Source: Dictyobacter formicarum
GTDB taxonomy: Bacteria > Chloroflexota > Ktedonobacteria > Ktedonobacterales > Ktedonobacteraceae
Length of the DNA stretch: 7,184 nt
NCBI RefSeq assembly: GCF_016587435.1
Contig: NZ_BNJJ01000056.1
Coordinates: 1-7,184 of the forward strand
Reading direction: 5' to 3'
Part shown: one piece after another, positions 1 through 5,543 of the stretch
Numbering within the stretch: the first letter of the stretch is position 1
Layout of the letters: every line of letters begins with the position of its first letter
Program-made: the position numbers and the translations under genes
The notes under the pieces: model-generated
What the model was told of the DNA's origin: nothing
The model's database searches: none
Seen by the model: only the letters and a program-made list of their open reading frames with translations

Positions 1-359
1 TTCAATGTCCAGTCGCTAAAACCCAGCTGAAAGGACGTCTGGGAACCATTGCTGTAGTTGATAAAAGCAGTGCCCACAGAGGGACCACCAGTGGCCGCGC
101 CAATAAAACCTAATTTTGTCGCCTTCGCGACCGGAGTGACAGCGATTGTTTGCCCATTGGCCTGGTAATTATCGGGTGAACCTGGCAACACATCAGGCCA
201 CTGGAATTTCATATTATAGTTGCCAGCGAGATCGTTGTTATAGGAGATAGTATAGCCAGTTCCCCAACCCATAGCCGATGCCGAATAGCTGGCACCACCA
301 CCATCAAAATTACCCGGTGCTGAATAGGCATCATCACTCATACCAGTGTTGTTGTAGGG
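1..359 (-). repeat. Protein module 2 of tandem pair (residues 290 onward, cut by window edge)
   Basis: This second copy starts at PYNNTGMSDDAYSAPGNFDG and carries FQWPDV, DNYQANGQ, LGFIGAATGG and LGFSDWTL in the same order as module 1. It stops at the window edge just after SDWTL, so its C-terminal SYGN/PYRN/TLP third is not seen. Asparagine, glycine and aromatic residues are rich, as expected for an extracellular beta-sandwich, but that fold is an inference. Confidence 0.7.
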
Positions 360-1226
360 ATTGGTATACGTGGCGGCACGCGCACCATAGGCGAAGATAT
401 GCATCTTTGCGCCGCCAGTAAGTGAGGGCAATGTCACACTTACTGCTTGCTTTGTGGCGTTCGTCTTAATTGTTGCATAGAAGAGATACGTTTTTACGTT
501 CTGGGTTCCACTTCGGATGTTCCGATATGGCTGTGCAGACACGATAGCATTGCCATAAGAAGGTGAATTTGCTCCACCACCAAGTGTCCAGTCACTCATG
601 CCCAGCGAGAAGCTTTGCGTGGTCCCATCGCTGTATGTCACAATCACAGTACCACTGACAGCACCACCAGAGGCAGCTCCGATAAAGCCGATCACCTGGG
701 TATTTGCCTGTGAAAGCGGAAGTACCTGTCCGCTGGCTTGCCAGTTATCTGCCAGAGTAGGACTACTCTGATTATTCACATTTGGCCAGGCAAATTGAAT
801 ACCATCATAAATAAAAGGGATGCCCGGCTCGATGTTGGTCGTAATTAATGCGTCATAAGAATAACTACCATTAGCGCCATCGAAGTTTCCGGCTGTCACG
901 TTTGACTTCGAGCTAATACCAACATTATTAAAAGCAGGAGCGCTGCTCACAGCTGTATTCATTGCCTTAGCAGAAAGGCGCTGATGAGGTGGAACAGCAT
1001 AAAAAGACTGTTGAGCCTTACTTCGATAGGTAGCAGCATCACCAATAAGGCCTGGAGCCGCAGCCTTCGCAGTATGGGGTTGCAAACGTATACTGGTTAC
1101 GGAGAAGGCCGCACCAGCTAGCACCACAAGCGTGAGGAAAGATGTAAGCAGAATTCGGCTGCGTCGGCGAAAGAAGGTTGACTGAGGTGTCTGTGAAGCC
1201 TTCCCTTCCCTAGGATCAGGATTCAT
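1..1226 (-). CDS. Secreted protein with tandem sugar-hydrolase-associated modules (partial, 3' end off window)
   Basis: The frame is open from an ATG at 1226 to the left edge, giving 408 codons with no stop, so the C-terminus is missing. An AGGAGA ribosome site (1237-1242) precedes the ATG by 10 bases. Residues 1-56 look like a long export signal: a basic stretch (FFRRRSR, 18-24), a hydrophobic core (25-43) and a possible cleavage site after the AKAA near 53-56. A low-complexity linker runs to about residue 98. Two related modules follow, at about 99-283 and from 290 on, each with NN-x-G-[IM]-S, GNFDG, a central F-x-WP, DN-x-QA-x-GQ, GFIGAA and SDWTL. I recall this module, including its SYGN...PYRN...TLP tail, from secreted actinobacterial glycoside hydrolases and related wall or matrix proteins, where it probably binds or presents carbohydrate. 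No catalytic domain is visible, and one may lie off the edge. The extracellular location is well supported; the function is not. Confidence 0.85.
   Translation of the reverse strand, partial: MNPDPREGKASQTPQSTFFRRRSRILLTSFLTLVVLAGAAFSVTSIRLQPHTAKAAAPGLIGDAATYRSKAQQSFYAVPPHQRLSAKAMNTAVSSAPAFNNVGISSKSNVTAGNFDGANGSYSYDALITTNIEPGIPFIYDGIQFAWPNVNNQSSPTLADNWQASGQVLPLSQANTQVIGFIGAASGGAVSGTVIVTYSDGTTQSFSLGMSDWTLGGGANSPSYGNAIVSAQPYRNIRSGTQNVKTYLFYATIKTNATKQAVSVTLPSLTGGAKMHIFAYGARAATYTNPYNNTGMSDDAYSAPGNFDGGGASYSASAMGWGTGYTISYNNDLAGNYNMKFQWPDVLPGSPDNYQANGQTIAVTPVAKATKLGFIGAATGGPSVGTAFINYSNGSQTSFQLGFSDWTL
378..932 (-). repeat. Protein module 1 of tandem pair (residues about 99-283)
   Basis: This is the first and fully contained copy of the repeated extracellular module. 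It opens with FNNVGIS, contains GNFDG, FAWP, DNWQASGQ and SDWTLGGG, and ends with a SYGN...PYRN...TYLF...VTLP...HIFAYG block. The NN of this copy and the NN of the next are 192 residues apart, and the SDWTL motifs 193 apart, so the repeat unit is about 192 residues. The copies are diverged, which points to an old duplication, not a recent one. Confidence 0.75.
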
Positions 1227-1379
1227 AATAAATTGTTCTCCTGGTTCTGTGAACATGCATATATTTCTATATGAAGTTCATAAAAATTATATAGTGATAA
1301 AGATAAAATATATCTGTAATCCTTAACAGGATGTACATGCAATTTAACCTGTTTCCTTGAGAACAAAAGGGGAATATGA

Positions 1380-1415
1380 CAGGATAATAAATATTTTTTG
1401 CAGTTAATTATCCTG
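1380..1415. repeat. 9-bp inverted repeat, candidate operator
   Basis: CAGGATAAT (1380-1388) and ATTATCCTG (1407-1415) are perfect reverse complements separated by 18 bases that contain a run of six T. A further copy of the core ACAGGAT lies at 1326-1332. The arms are about 27 bases centre to centre, between two and three helix turns, which would suit a dimeric regulator. It lies about 150-190 bases upstream of the secreted-protein start. A hairpin role is also possible. No regulator is identified. Confidence 0.4.
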
Positions 1416-1514
1416 ATACAGATTTAATTATGAATATTTTGTATACACGTATTCTTTATGGATCTATGCCGTAAATGCATTAGCAAATATACTTTAGATA
1501 AACAAAGCTTGTCA

Positions 1515-1530
1515 ATAAGTTTAAACTTAT
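1515..1530. repeat. Perfect 16-bp palindrome ATAAGTTTAAACTTAT
   Basis: The 16 bases at 1515-1530 equal their own reverse complement, with no spacer and no extension on either side. It sits in the AT-rich gap about 290 bases upstream of the secreted-protein start and 70 bases beyond the putative terminator. It could be a binding site for a dimeric repressor. In DNA this AT-rich a chance palindrome is less surprising than it would be elsewhere. Confidence 0.35.
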
Positions 1531-1600
1531 GTATATTATCACGACAAAAACATACATAATAATACTTTTTGAAACATTTTATCACTGTTAACTAAAGCCC

Positions 1601-1629
1601 AAATTGCCCATTTACACTCGGGGCAATTT
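1601..1629 (-). terminator. Putative intrinsic terminator of the sigma-to-methyltransferase operon
   Basis: The arms AAATTGCCC (1601-1609) and GGGCAATTT (1621-1629) form a perfect 9-bp stem with an 11-base loop. It begins 34 bases beyond the stop codon of the methyltransferase, which is where an operon terminator is expected. The minus-strand tail after the stem reads GGGCTTTAG and is poor in T. Termination may therefore be inefficient, or the hairpin may act mainly as a 3' stabiliser. Confidence 0.5.
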
Positions 1630-1663
1630 GTTTCTATCAGGGCATGTTGATGCAATAATCCCG

Positions 1664-2734
1664 TCAGGTTGTTTTTTTGCGGGCACTGATGAGAGTGGCT
1701 CCGGGAGTGAGCAGCCGGTGTTCGCGCACCTGCTCCATGCCACAGGACAGCAGCCAATCTTTGACTTCGGGAAAGGAATAGCAGGTACCGCCAACGATTT
1801 CCATGGTGTTAGCCATCAGCTGTACCATGATGTTGGCAAGCCCGGAGTAGCGAGTTTGATGGGGGATCTGATCGACGAAGAAGATCTGTCCACCCGGCTT
1901 CAGGGTGGCAATAACTTTGGTCAGCAAAGCGCGATTCTGCTCTGGCTGCAGCAGATGGGCAATATGAAAATAGAGGGCAGCATCAAAGGTGGCTGGAAAT
2001 TGTTGCTCAAAAGCATCATGCAAAAGGTCTGTACAGACAAAGTGGATCTGTTTAGCCAGCTTCTGCCGTTCCACCGTGCGCATACCGGCTTCAATACCAG
2101 GTTGAATATCTAAAACTGTAGCTTGTAAATGCGGATATTTGTGACAGAGCATAGCGCTATAAGCTGCATGCGAGCCGCCAATATCTACCAGGCTGCTTGC
2201 ACCTTTGGGCAAACGGATTTTGTAAATGATCTCTCTCCCAACAACACTGGCCAGGGCTGCTAACCCTGCGTAGTGGCGCGACAATTGACGCTGCACCTCA
2301 GGATCGCTGGCGTCTTCTTCGTATGGCATACGCAGCGAGGGCTGGTGAGTACGGATGGCAGCAGGCAAATTCTTCCAGATAGCGACGATGTCCGGGCTGT
2401 GTAGAATATATGGCGCCACGGAGAAAGGTGAGCTTGTCAGCAGCCAGCGGCGCGCGATGCGCGAATTGCGATAGCGGCCCTTGCGCTCCCATATATATCC
2501 AGCAGAGATCAATACCTGGAGCAAGAGTTTCAGTCCTTCAGGATGGCAATCCAGACGCTCGGCCAGGCTATCCAATGTCAGCGCCCCGTGATCCAATGTA
2601 TCAAACAGATTGAGTTCGCAAGCGGTCACTAACGCCTGGGCAATCCCGGGCACCAGCGGCGTATCGAAAAGTGGTGAGGGCAACAAATTAAAGCTTGCCA
2701 GAACGTGATCAAGTAGAGATAAGCGTAACGGCAT
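1664..2734 (-). CDS. SAM-dependent O-methyltransferase, plant-type (Methyltransf_2-like) with dimerisation domain
   Basis: This 356-residue protein has the layout of the COMT/CrtF/BchU-like O-methyltransferases, which transfer a methyl group from S-adenosylmethionine to a hydroxyl or a ring carbon. Residues 25-100 form the winged-helix dimerisation domain (ALVTACELNLFDTL, LTLDSLAERLDCHPEGLKLLLQ, then GRYRNSRIA). The Rossmann domain starts with motif I LVDIGGSHA (182-190), followed by an acidic residue ending strand 2 (D209), CTDLL (234-238) and LKPGGQIFFVDQ (278-289). H260 aligns with the general-base histidine of the LHDW motif, although the following DW is replaced by LL. Length is normal for the family. 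A GAAAGG ribosome site (2743-2748) lies 8 bases before the ATG. It is the last gene of the leftward row, 64 bases after the prenyltransferase, so a prenylated aromatic or quinone substrate is plausible. The substrate cannot be read from sequence. Confidence 0.85.
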   Translation of the reverse strand: MPLRLSLLDHVLASFNLLPSPLFDTPLVPGIAQALVTACELNLFDTLDHGALTLDSLAERLDCHPEGLKLLLQVLISAGYIWERKGRYRNSRIARRWLLTSSPFSVAPYILHSPDIVAIWKNLPAAIRTHQPSLRMPYEEDASDPEVQRQLSRHYAGLAALASVVGREIIYKIRLPKGASSLVDIGGSHAAYSAMLCHKYPHLQATVLDIQPGIEAGMRTVERQKLAKQIHFVCTDLLHDAFEQQFPATFDAALYFHIAHLLQPEQNRALLTKVIATLKPGGQIFFVDQIPHQTRYSGLANIMVQLMANTMEIVGGTCYSFPEVKDWLLSCGMEQVREHRLLTPGATLISARKKTT

Positions 2735-2798
2735 GCGCGATACCTTTCGACAAGAACATAATACTCATTTCATTCAGAGGCCACAATTTTAATACGTT

Positions 2799-3680
2799 TC
2801 AGACCAGAAAGACGCTGCTTAGCCAGCCGCTGGCCAGAATCAGACAGGTGAATACCGTCAACCAGAAATAATGTTTGTCGTTTTGTGAGTTCTGCCAAAG
2901 GCGAGGCCAGATAGCCAATATAATGATCAGCACACACACCAGAGCCAGCGTCGGCCATACAATCAGGGGGCGCACGCTGACAATGTTCATCAGCGTAAAA
3001 AGACCAACCAGCACAGCTGCGACCAGGATTAGCAGGGGACAGACCAGCAGCGTTTTTTGTTCTCCCAGTACAACTGCCAGGGTGCGTGCATTGTTAGCCG
3101 CGTCTTCTGCAATATCTGGCAACGAATTGGCGAGATTGAGTACGATACCTAGCAGCGCGGCCACAGGGAACAAGCAAAAGAGGATGGGTGAGCTATGGCC
3201 AACGCCTACAAAGGCATAGACAGGAATTAGTGGAATCATCAGCGCAAAGACAATGCCGCTCCAGGGTGTTGATTTTAGTCCCAGATTATAACTCTGTCCT
3301 ATGATCAAGTAAAGCACTGAGATGAGCAAGGCCAGCCAGTTGATGGGTAGGAGCAACAGGAACATGAGAATGATCCATGCCCAGCCAAAGAACAGCGCCT
3401 CGCGCGGCGATACCAGTCCACGAACGATGGGCTTCTCCTGGCGCTTGCTCTCCATGTCTAGCTTACGGTCGCAATAATCGTTGAGCACGGCAATAGAGCA
3501 TTGCATGGCAAAGTGCGCGCCAATAACCAGGAGCAAGGTGGTCCAGACCAGATGGGGCCAGGCGGCCAGTACAGCAAAGACGGTTACCGCTACTGTATGT
3601 ATCAAAACTGGTCCAGGATGACAGAGCAAAAAAAAGCCCAGCGCTCTATCGCCAGGCCGTCGCTGTTTCAGAGTTCCCAT
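2799..3680 (-). CDS. UbiA-family membrane prenyltransferase
   Basis: The 293-residue polytopic protein joins an isoprenyl diphosphate to an acceptor (aromatic ring, chlorin, haem or glycerol lipid) inside the membrane. Both Mg-diphosphate motifs are present: N67-D68-x2-D71-x3-D75, followed by KRQEKPIVRG (79-88), and N185-x3-D189-x3-D193, followed by NNARTLAVVLG (196-206). The YNLGLKSTPWSG segment (131-142) is typical of the family. About eight or nine hydrophobic helices are visible, and the length matches the usual roughly 290 residues. An AAGGGGAG ribosome site lies 6 bases before the ATG and fixes the start. It follows the anti-sigma gene by 85 bases on the same strand and precedes an O-methyltransferase, the usual companions of quinone or prenyl-lipid pathways. 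The second motif (ANSLPDIAED) recalls the MenA, chlorophyll synthase and archaeal-type lipid branches, but I cannot choose among them, so no gene symbol is given. Confidence 0.88.
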   Translation of the reverse strand: MGTLKQRRPGDRALGFFLLCHPGPVLIHTVAVTVFAVLAAWPHLVWTTLLLVIGAHFAMQCSIAVLNDYCDRKLDMESKRQEKPIVRGLVSPREALFFGWAWIILMFLLLLPINWLALLISVLYLIIGQSYNLGLKSTPWSGIVFALMIPLIPVYAFVGVGHSSPILFCLFPVAALLGIVLNLANSLPDIAEDAANNARTLAVVLGEQKTLLVCPLLILVAAVLVGLFTLMNIVSVRPLIVWPTLALVCVLIIILAIWPRLWQNSQNDKHYFWLTVFTCLILASGWLSSVFLV

Positions 3681-3736
3681 AGCACGCTCCCCTTAATCTG
3701 CCAACGCCCCACTCTTCCACAACCAACCAATAACCC

Positions 3737-3745
3737 ATCATATCA
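3737..3745 (-). promoter_or_regulatory. Possible extended -10 promoter between anti-sigma and prenyltransferase genes
   Basis: On the minus strand the gap reads TGATATGAT, an extended -10 element (TG-n-TATGAT) about 55 bases upstream of the prenyltransferase ATG. The hexamer 17 bases further upstream (TTTTCT) is a poor -35, which extended -10 promoters tolerate. If real, it would give the prenyltransferase and methyltransferase a basal transcript independent of the sigma operon promoter. The 85-base gap is longer than the 2-base sigma/anti-sigma junction, which leaves room for it. Confidence 0.3.
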
Positions 3746-3765
3746 AGAAACCTACAAAGAGAAAA

Positions 3766-4335
3766 TTACCAGACCGGTAAACGATCCATTACAGCTTTAT
3801 ACCACTGATCGCGTACATCAGAGCCCGCTACCGCCAGCGTAATCCAGATGCCAAGCAGCGTTCCCAATATCCACAAGAAGAGCATTATGGTATTAGTATT
3901 AATGTTGACCAATCCCTGCCAGAAAGAAAGGACGAATAAGGATAAGGGATCATGTCCATTAGCGATAGGTAATGCAGCACGCGCTGACGGCTGCTCCAGT
4001 ACAATCCCTAGCATTGTGATGGTCGCTAAGGCGACAGCGGTCAACATCTCAGGCAACGAAGGTCGAAAAGAGGTCAGGGGGCGCGCTGCCTGTTCCTGTG
4101 CTGCAACTTGCTGTGAACTTACCGCTACGCGTCGCATGATATTCATGGTCAGATCTGCTGGCTCACGCACCATATCCATATTAGTAAGAGTCTGGTCGAT
4201 TTCTACCAGTAAAAAATATTCGCGGCAGCAGGCAGAGCAGCTCGAAAGATGCAATTCTAGAGCGCGGGTTTGCTCTAAATTCAATTGCTTATCAATATAC
4301 AATTGTAGTTGGCGGGTCGCTTTCGAACAATGCAT
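3766..4335 (-). CDS. Membrane anti-sigma factor with zinc-binding (ZAS, zf-HC2) N-terminus
   Basis: This protein would hold the neighbouring ECF sigma factor inactive at the membrane. Numbered from the chosen ATG, the ZAS domain shows C3, then H29-x3-C33-x2-C36 (HLSSCSAC), the classic zinc site, with a further cysteine at 37. A linker (about 45-95) is followed by two hydrophobic segments (96-114 and 148-170), so a loop of about 33 residues would face outside and both ends the cytoplasm. I prefer the ATG at 4335, giving 189 residues, because GAAAGG (4342-4347) lies 6 bases before it and the product starts directly at the zinc domain. A GTG at 4356 would add seven residues and overlap the sigma gene, but has no good ribosome site. 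The sigma stop codon is 2 bases upstream, so translation is probably coupled. The sensed signal is unknown; no extracellular sensor domain is present. Confidence 0.87.
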   Translation of the reverse strand: MHCSKATRQLQLYIDKQLNLEQTRALELHLSSCSACCREYFLLVEIDQTLTNMDMVREPADLTMNIMRRVAVSSQQVAAQEQAARPLTSFRPSLPEMLTAVALATITMLGIVLEQPSARAALPIANGHDPLSLFVLSFWQGLVNINTNTIMLFLWILGTLLGIWITLAVAGSDVRDQWYKAVMDRLPVW

Positions 4336-4337
4336 GA

Positions 4338-4973
4338 CTAACCTTTCGTTTTCCACTCTTGATCAAACGCCTCTAAACGCTCCTTCAGCAGATTCCTTGC
4401 TCGAAAAAGATGCGTTTTTATTGTCCCGATAGGCATAGTCAAAATTTCAGCCATTTCTTCGTAGGTCATTTCCTGCAAATGTCTCAAAACCAGAACAACA
4501 CGATATTTAGCAGGTAAGGTTGATATATGTTCTCGTACTATCGCCTGTCTATCATGGGCTTCTAGCTCAGCACCGATGCGCTCATCGCTATCTACAGCCT
4601 CCGCCTGTATGGCGATTTGTAATGCGCTATCTTTTTTACGCTGTTCTAATTGCTTCAGGGCACAATTATAGGCAATACGATGTAACCAGGTGGTGAAACG
4701 CGCATCCCTCCGGAACGACCGCAAGCCTTGCCAGGCAGCAAGAAAGGTTTCCTGGGTAACCTCATTTGCCTCATCATATTGCTGTAGCATCCGGTATACG
4801 AGATTGAACACACGACGTTGATGGCGCTGGACCAGCACAGCGAATGCATCCTGGTCTCCGGCCTGGCTTGCAATTACAAGGGCAGCGTCATCCTGTTCGG
4901 TGGATGTCGAAGCTACGCCTGGAAATGATATTCCGATACTTTGTGGTGGCTGCAATAGATACTCACTCATCAT
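4338..4973 (-). CDS. RNA polymerase ECF (sigma-70 group 4) sigma factor
   Basis: The 211-residue protein has the two-domain ECF layout. Region 2 spans about 40-112: DQDAFAVLVQRHQRRVFNLVYRML, the polymerase-binding DEANEVTQETFLAAW (67-81) and FTTWLHRIAYNCALKQLEQRKK (93-114). A linker runs from 115 to 148. Region 4 spans about 149-200: LPAKYRVVLVLRHLQEMTYEEMAEILTMPIGTIKTHLFRARNLLK, whose helix-turn-helix reads the -35 box. It resembles the RpoE/SigW type. About 35 extra residues precede region 2. Adjacent ATG codons at 4973 and 4970 could both serve as start, and neither has a Shine-Dalgarno sequence; a leaderless transcript would explain that (see the promoter entry). The cognate anti-sigma factor follows directly, so control is mainly by sequestration plus likely self-activation. 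Confidence 0.93.
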   Translation of the reverse strand: MMSEYLLQPPQSIGISFPGVASTSTEQDDAALVIASQAGDQDAFAVLVQRHQRRVFNLVYRMLQQYDEANEVTQETFLAAWQGLRSFRRDARFTTWLHRIAYNCALKQLEQRKKDSALQIAIQAEAVDSDERIGAELEAHDRQAIVREHISTLPAKYRVVLVLRHLQEMTYEEMAEILTMPIGTIKTHLFRARNLLKERLEAFDQEWKTKG

Positions 4974-4978
4974 GCTAA

Positions 4979-5008
4979 TTTAGAGTTCAATTTGAAAGGA
5001 TATGTTTC
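4979..5008 (-). promoter_or_regulatory. Candidate ECF-type promoter of the sigma operon (leaderless)
   Basis: On the minus strand TGAAAC (GAAAC at 5008-5004) is followed, after 19 bases, by TCTAAA (4984-4979), close to the spacing of RpoE-type promoters (GGAACTT, 16-17 bases, TCTGA). Only five bases separate TCTAAA from the first ATG, so transcription would start at or within a base or two of the start codon. The -35 box is the left arm of the inverted repeat shared with the divergent promoter. The match is inferred from motif spacing alone. Confidence 0.5.
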
Positions 5009-5028
5009 ATCAATTTAACGAAACATAT
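5000..5028. repeat. 9-bp inverted repeat shared by divergent promoters
   Basis: ATATGTTTC (5000-5008) and GAAACATAT (5020-5028) are perfect reverse complements with an 11-base spacer. Each arm read outward gives GAAACATAT, which supplies a -35-like box to each diverging gene. It may be two back-to-back sigma binding sites or the operator of a dimeric regulator. Its central place in the 114-base gap between two start codons argues for a regulatory role. Confidence 0.6.
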
Positions 5029-5044
5029 ATCTTAGTCAAACGTA
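5020..5044 (+). promoter_or_regulatory. Candidate ECF-type promoter of the small membrane protein gene
   Basis: GAAAC (5020-5024), exactly 16 bases, then CGTA (5041-5044) matches the TGAAAC-N16/17-CGTA pattern known for Bacillus SigW and related ECF sigma factors. The base before GAAAC is C, not T. Transcription would begin near 5051-5053, leaving a leader of about 35 bases with a good ribosome site. The neighbouring ECF sigma factor is the obvious candidate to read it. Confidence 0.55.
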
Positions 5045-5051
5045 TCTTATC

Positions 5052-5071
5052 ATACAGACAGATATCTGTAT
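5052..5071 (+). repeat. Inverted repeat in the leader of the small membrane protein gene
   Basis: ATACAGA (5052-5058) and TCTGTAT (5065-5071) are reverse complements around a 6-base spacer; the inner CAGATATCTG (5059-5068) is itself a palindrome. In RNA the outer arms could form a 7-bp hairpin at the predicted 5' end, ending one base before the AAGAGG ribosome site (5073-5078). As DNA it could equally be an operator just downstream of the promoter. Confidence 0.4.
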
Positions 5072-5087
5072 AAAGAGGTAGCCCTAT

Positions 5088-5543
5088 ATGTCATTCAACG
5101 CAATAGTTATTTTAATTGGCTGGCTGATCGCCCTGGCCATTTTTCTTGGCTTCATTATTTTATTGCGCTATATCCAGCACCGTGAACGAATGGCCATGAT
5201 TAGCCGTGGTCTCCACCCGCCAGAAACGCAGCGGAGGCGCCGCAACAAAGGTATCTTACGAGCCGGCTTGATTACCATGATGGTCGGCATCACCTTGCTG
5301 ATCGGTTTATATCCGATTGGCTTTTTGTTGCCTGCTACCTTTACTTCTGCACCATTTCATATTGGCCCCTGGCTACTGCCAGGCTTGATTCCATTTGGCG
5401 TCGGGCTGGCCTTGACCGGCAGCTATTATTTGGAGCAAAACTCACAGAACGATCTGGAAGATACTAAAGACAACAAGCGCAACAAGAAAGATGATACTAA
5501 CATTATTCCGCTCAAAGAACGTAAAGAAGGTCCACATGCGTAA
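5088..5543 (+). CDS. Small three-segment membrane protein, DUF6249-like
   Basis: This 151-residue protein has hydrophobic segments at about 4-26, 56-79 and 93-114. A short basic loop after the first contains HRERMAMISRGLHPPETQRRRR (31-52), which recalls the RHRERMAMIERGL motif of the DUF6249 membrane proteins. The last 35 or so residues are highly charged, soluble and probably disordered (ENxxNDLEDTKDNKRNKKDD-like). No catalytic motif or signal peptide beyond the first segment is visible. AAGAGG (5073-5078) lies 9 bases before the ATG. It is divergent from the ECF sigma gene, with a candidate ECF promoter of its own, so it may be a target or accessory of that sigma system. The function is unknown, and the domain assignment is from memory of the motif. 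Confidence 0.8.
   Translation: MSFNAIVILIGWLIALAIFLGFIILLRYIQHRERMAMISRGLHPPETQRRRRNKGILRAGLITMMVGITLLIGLYPIGFLLPATFTSAPFHIGPWLLPGLIPFGVGLALTGSYYLEQNSQNDLEDTKDNKRNKKDDTNIIPLKERKEGPHA

Larger units (their letters stand above)
1227..1600. other. AT-rich intergenic region upstream of the secreted protein gene
   Basis: No convincing gene is present on either strand; the only frames are short. The stretch is much richer in A and T than the neighbouring genes. It must hold the promoter of the leftward secreted-protein gene. The best -10 candidate on the minus strand is TATAAT at 1291-1286, but no good -35 hexamer stands 16-18 bases upstream of it. A small inverted repeat CATATA-tttc-TATATG lies at 1258-1273, between that site and the start codon. 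Larger inverted repeats are listed separately. Confidence 0.6.

Noticed and set aside
1155..1172. Twin-arginine export signal in the secreted protein
   Set aside because: The RRR is followed by S-R, not by the hydrophobic residues of the Tat consensus, so a general Sec-type signal is the safer reading.
1227..1663. CRISPR array, tRNA or insertion sequence in the long gap
   Set aside because: There are no regularly spaced direct repeats, no cloverleaf or CCA end, and no transposase fragment or terminal repeats with target duplication.
1604..2113. 169-codon plus-strand frame
   Set aside because: It lies antisense to the methyltransferase, whose motifs are clear; it has no recognisable domain and its start lies inside the putative terminator hairpin.
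2875..3219. Plus-strand frame opposite the prenyltransferase, and a similar one at 3501-3842
   Set aside because: Both oppose a gene with both UbiA motifs intact, and neither shows a domain or a ribosome site that would argue for a real gene.
3848..4432. 194-codon plus-strand frame
   Set aside because: It is antisense to the anti-sigma and sigma genes; its cysteine- and serine-rich composition is that of a shadow frame, with no family resemblance.
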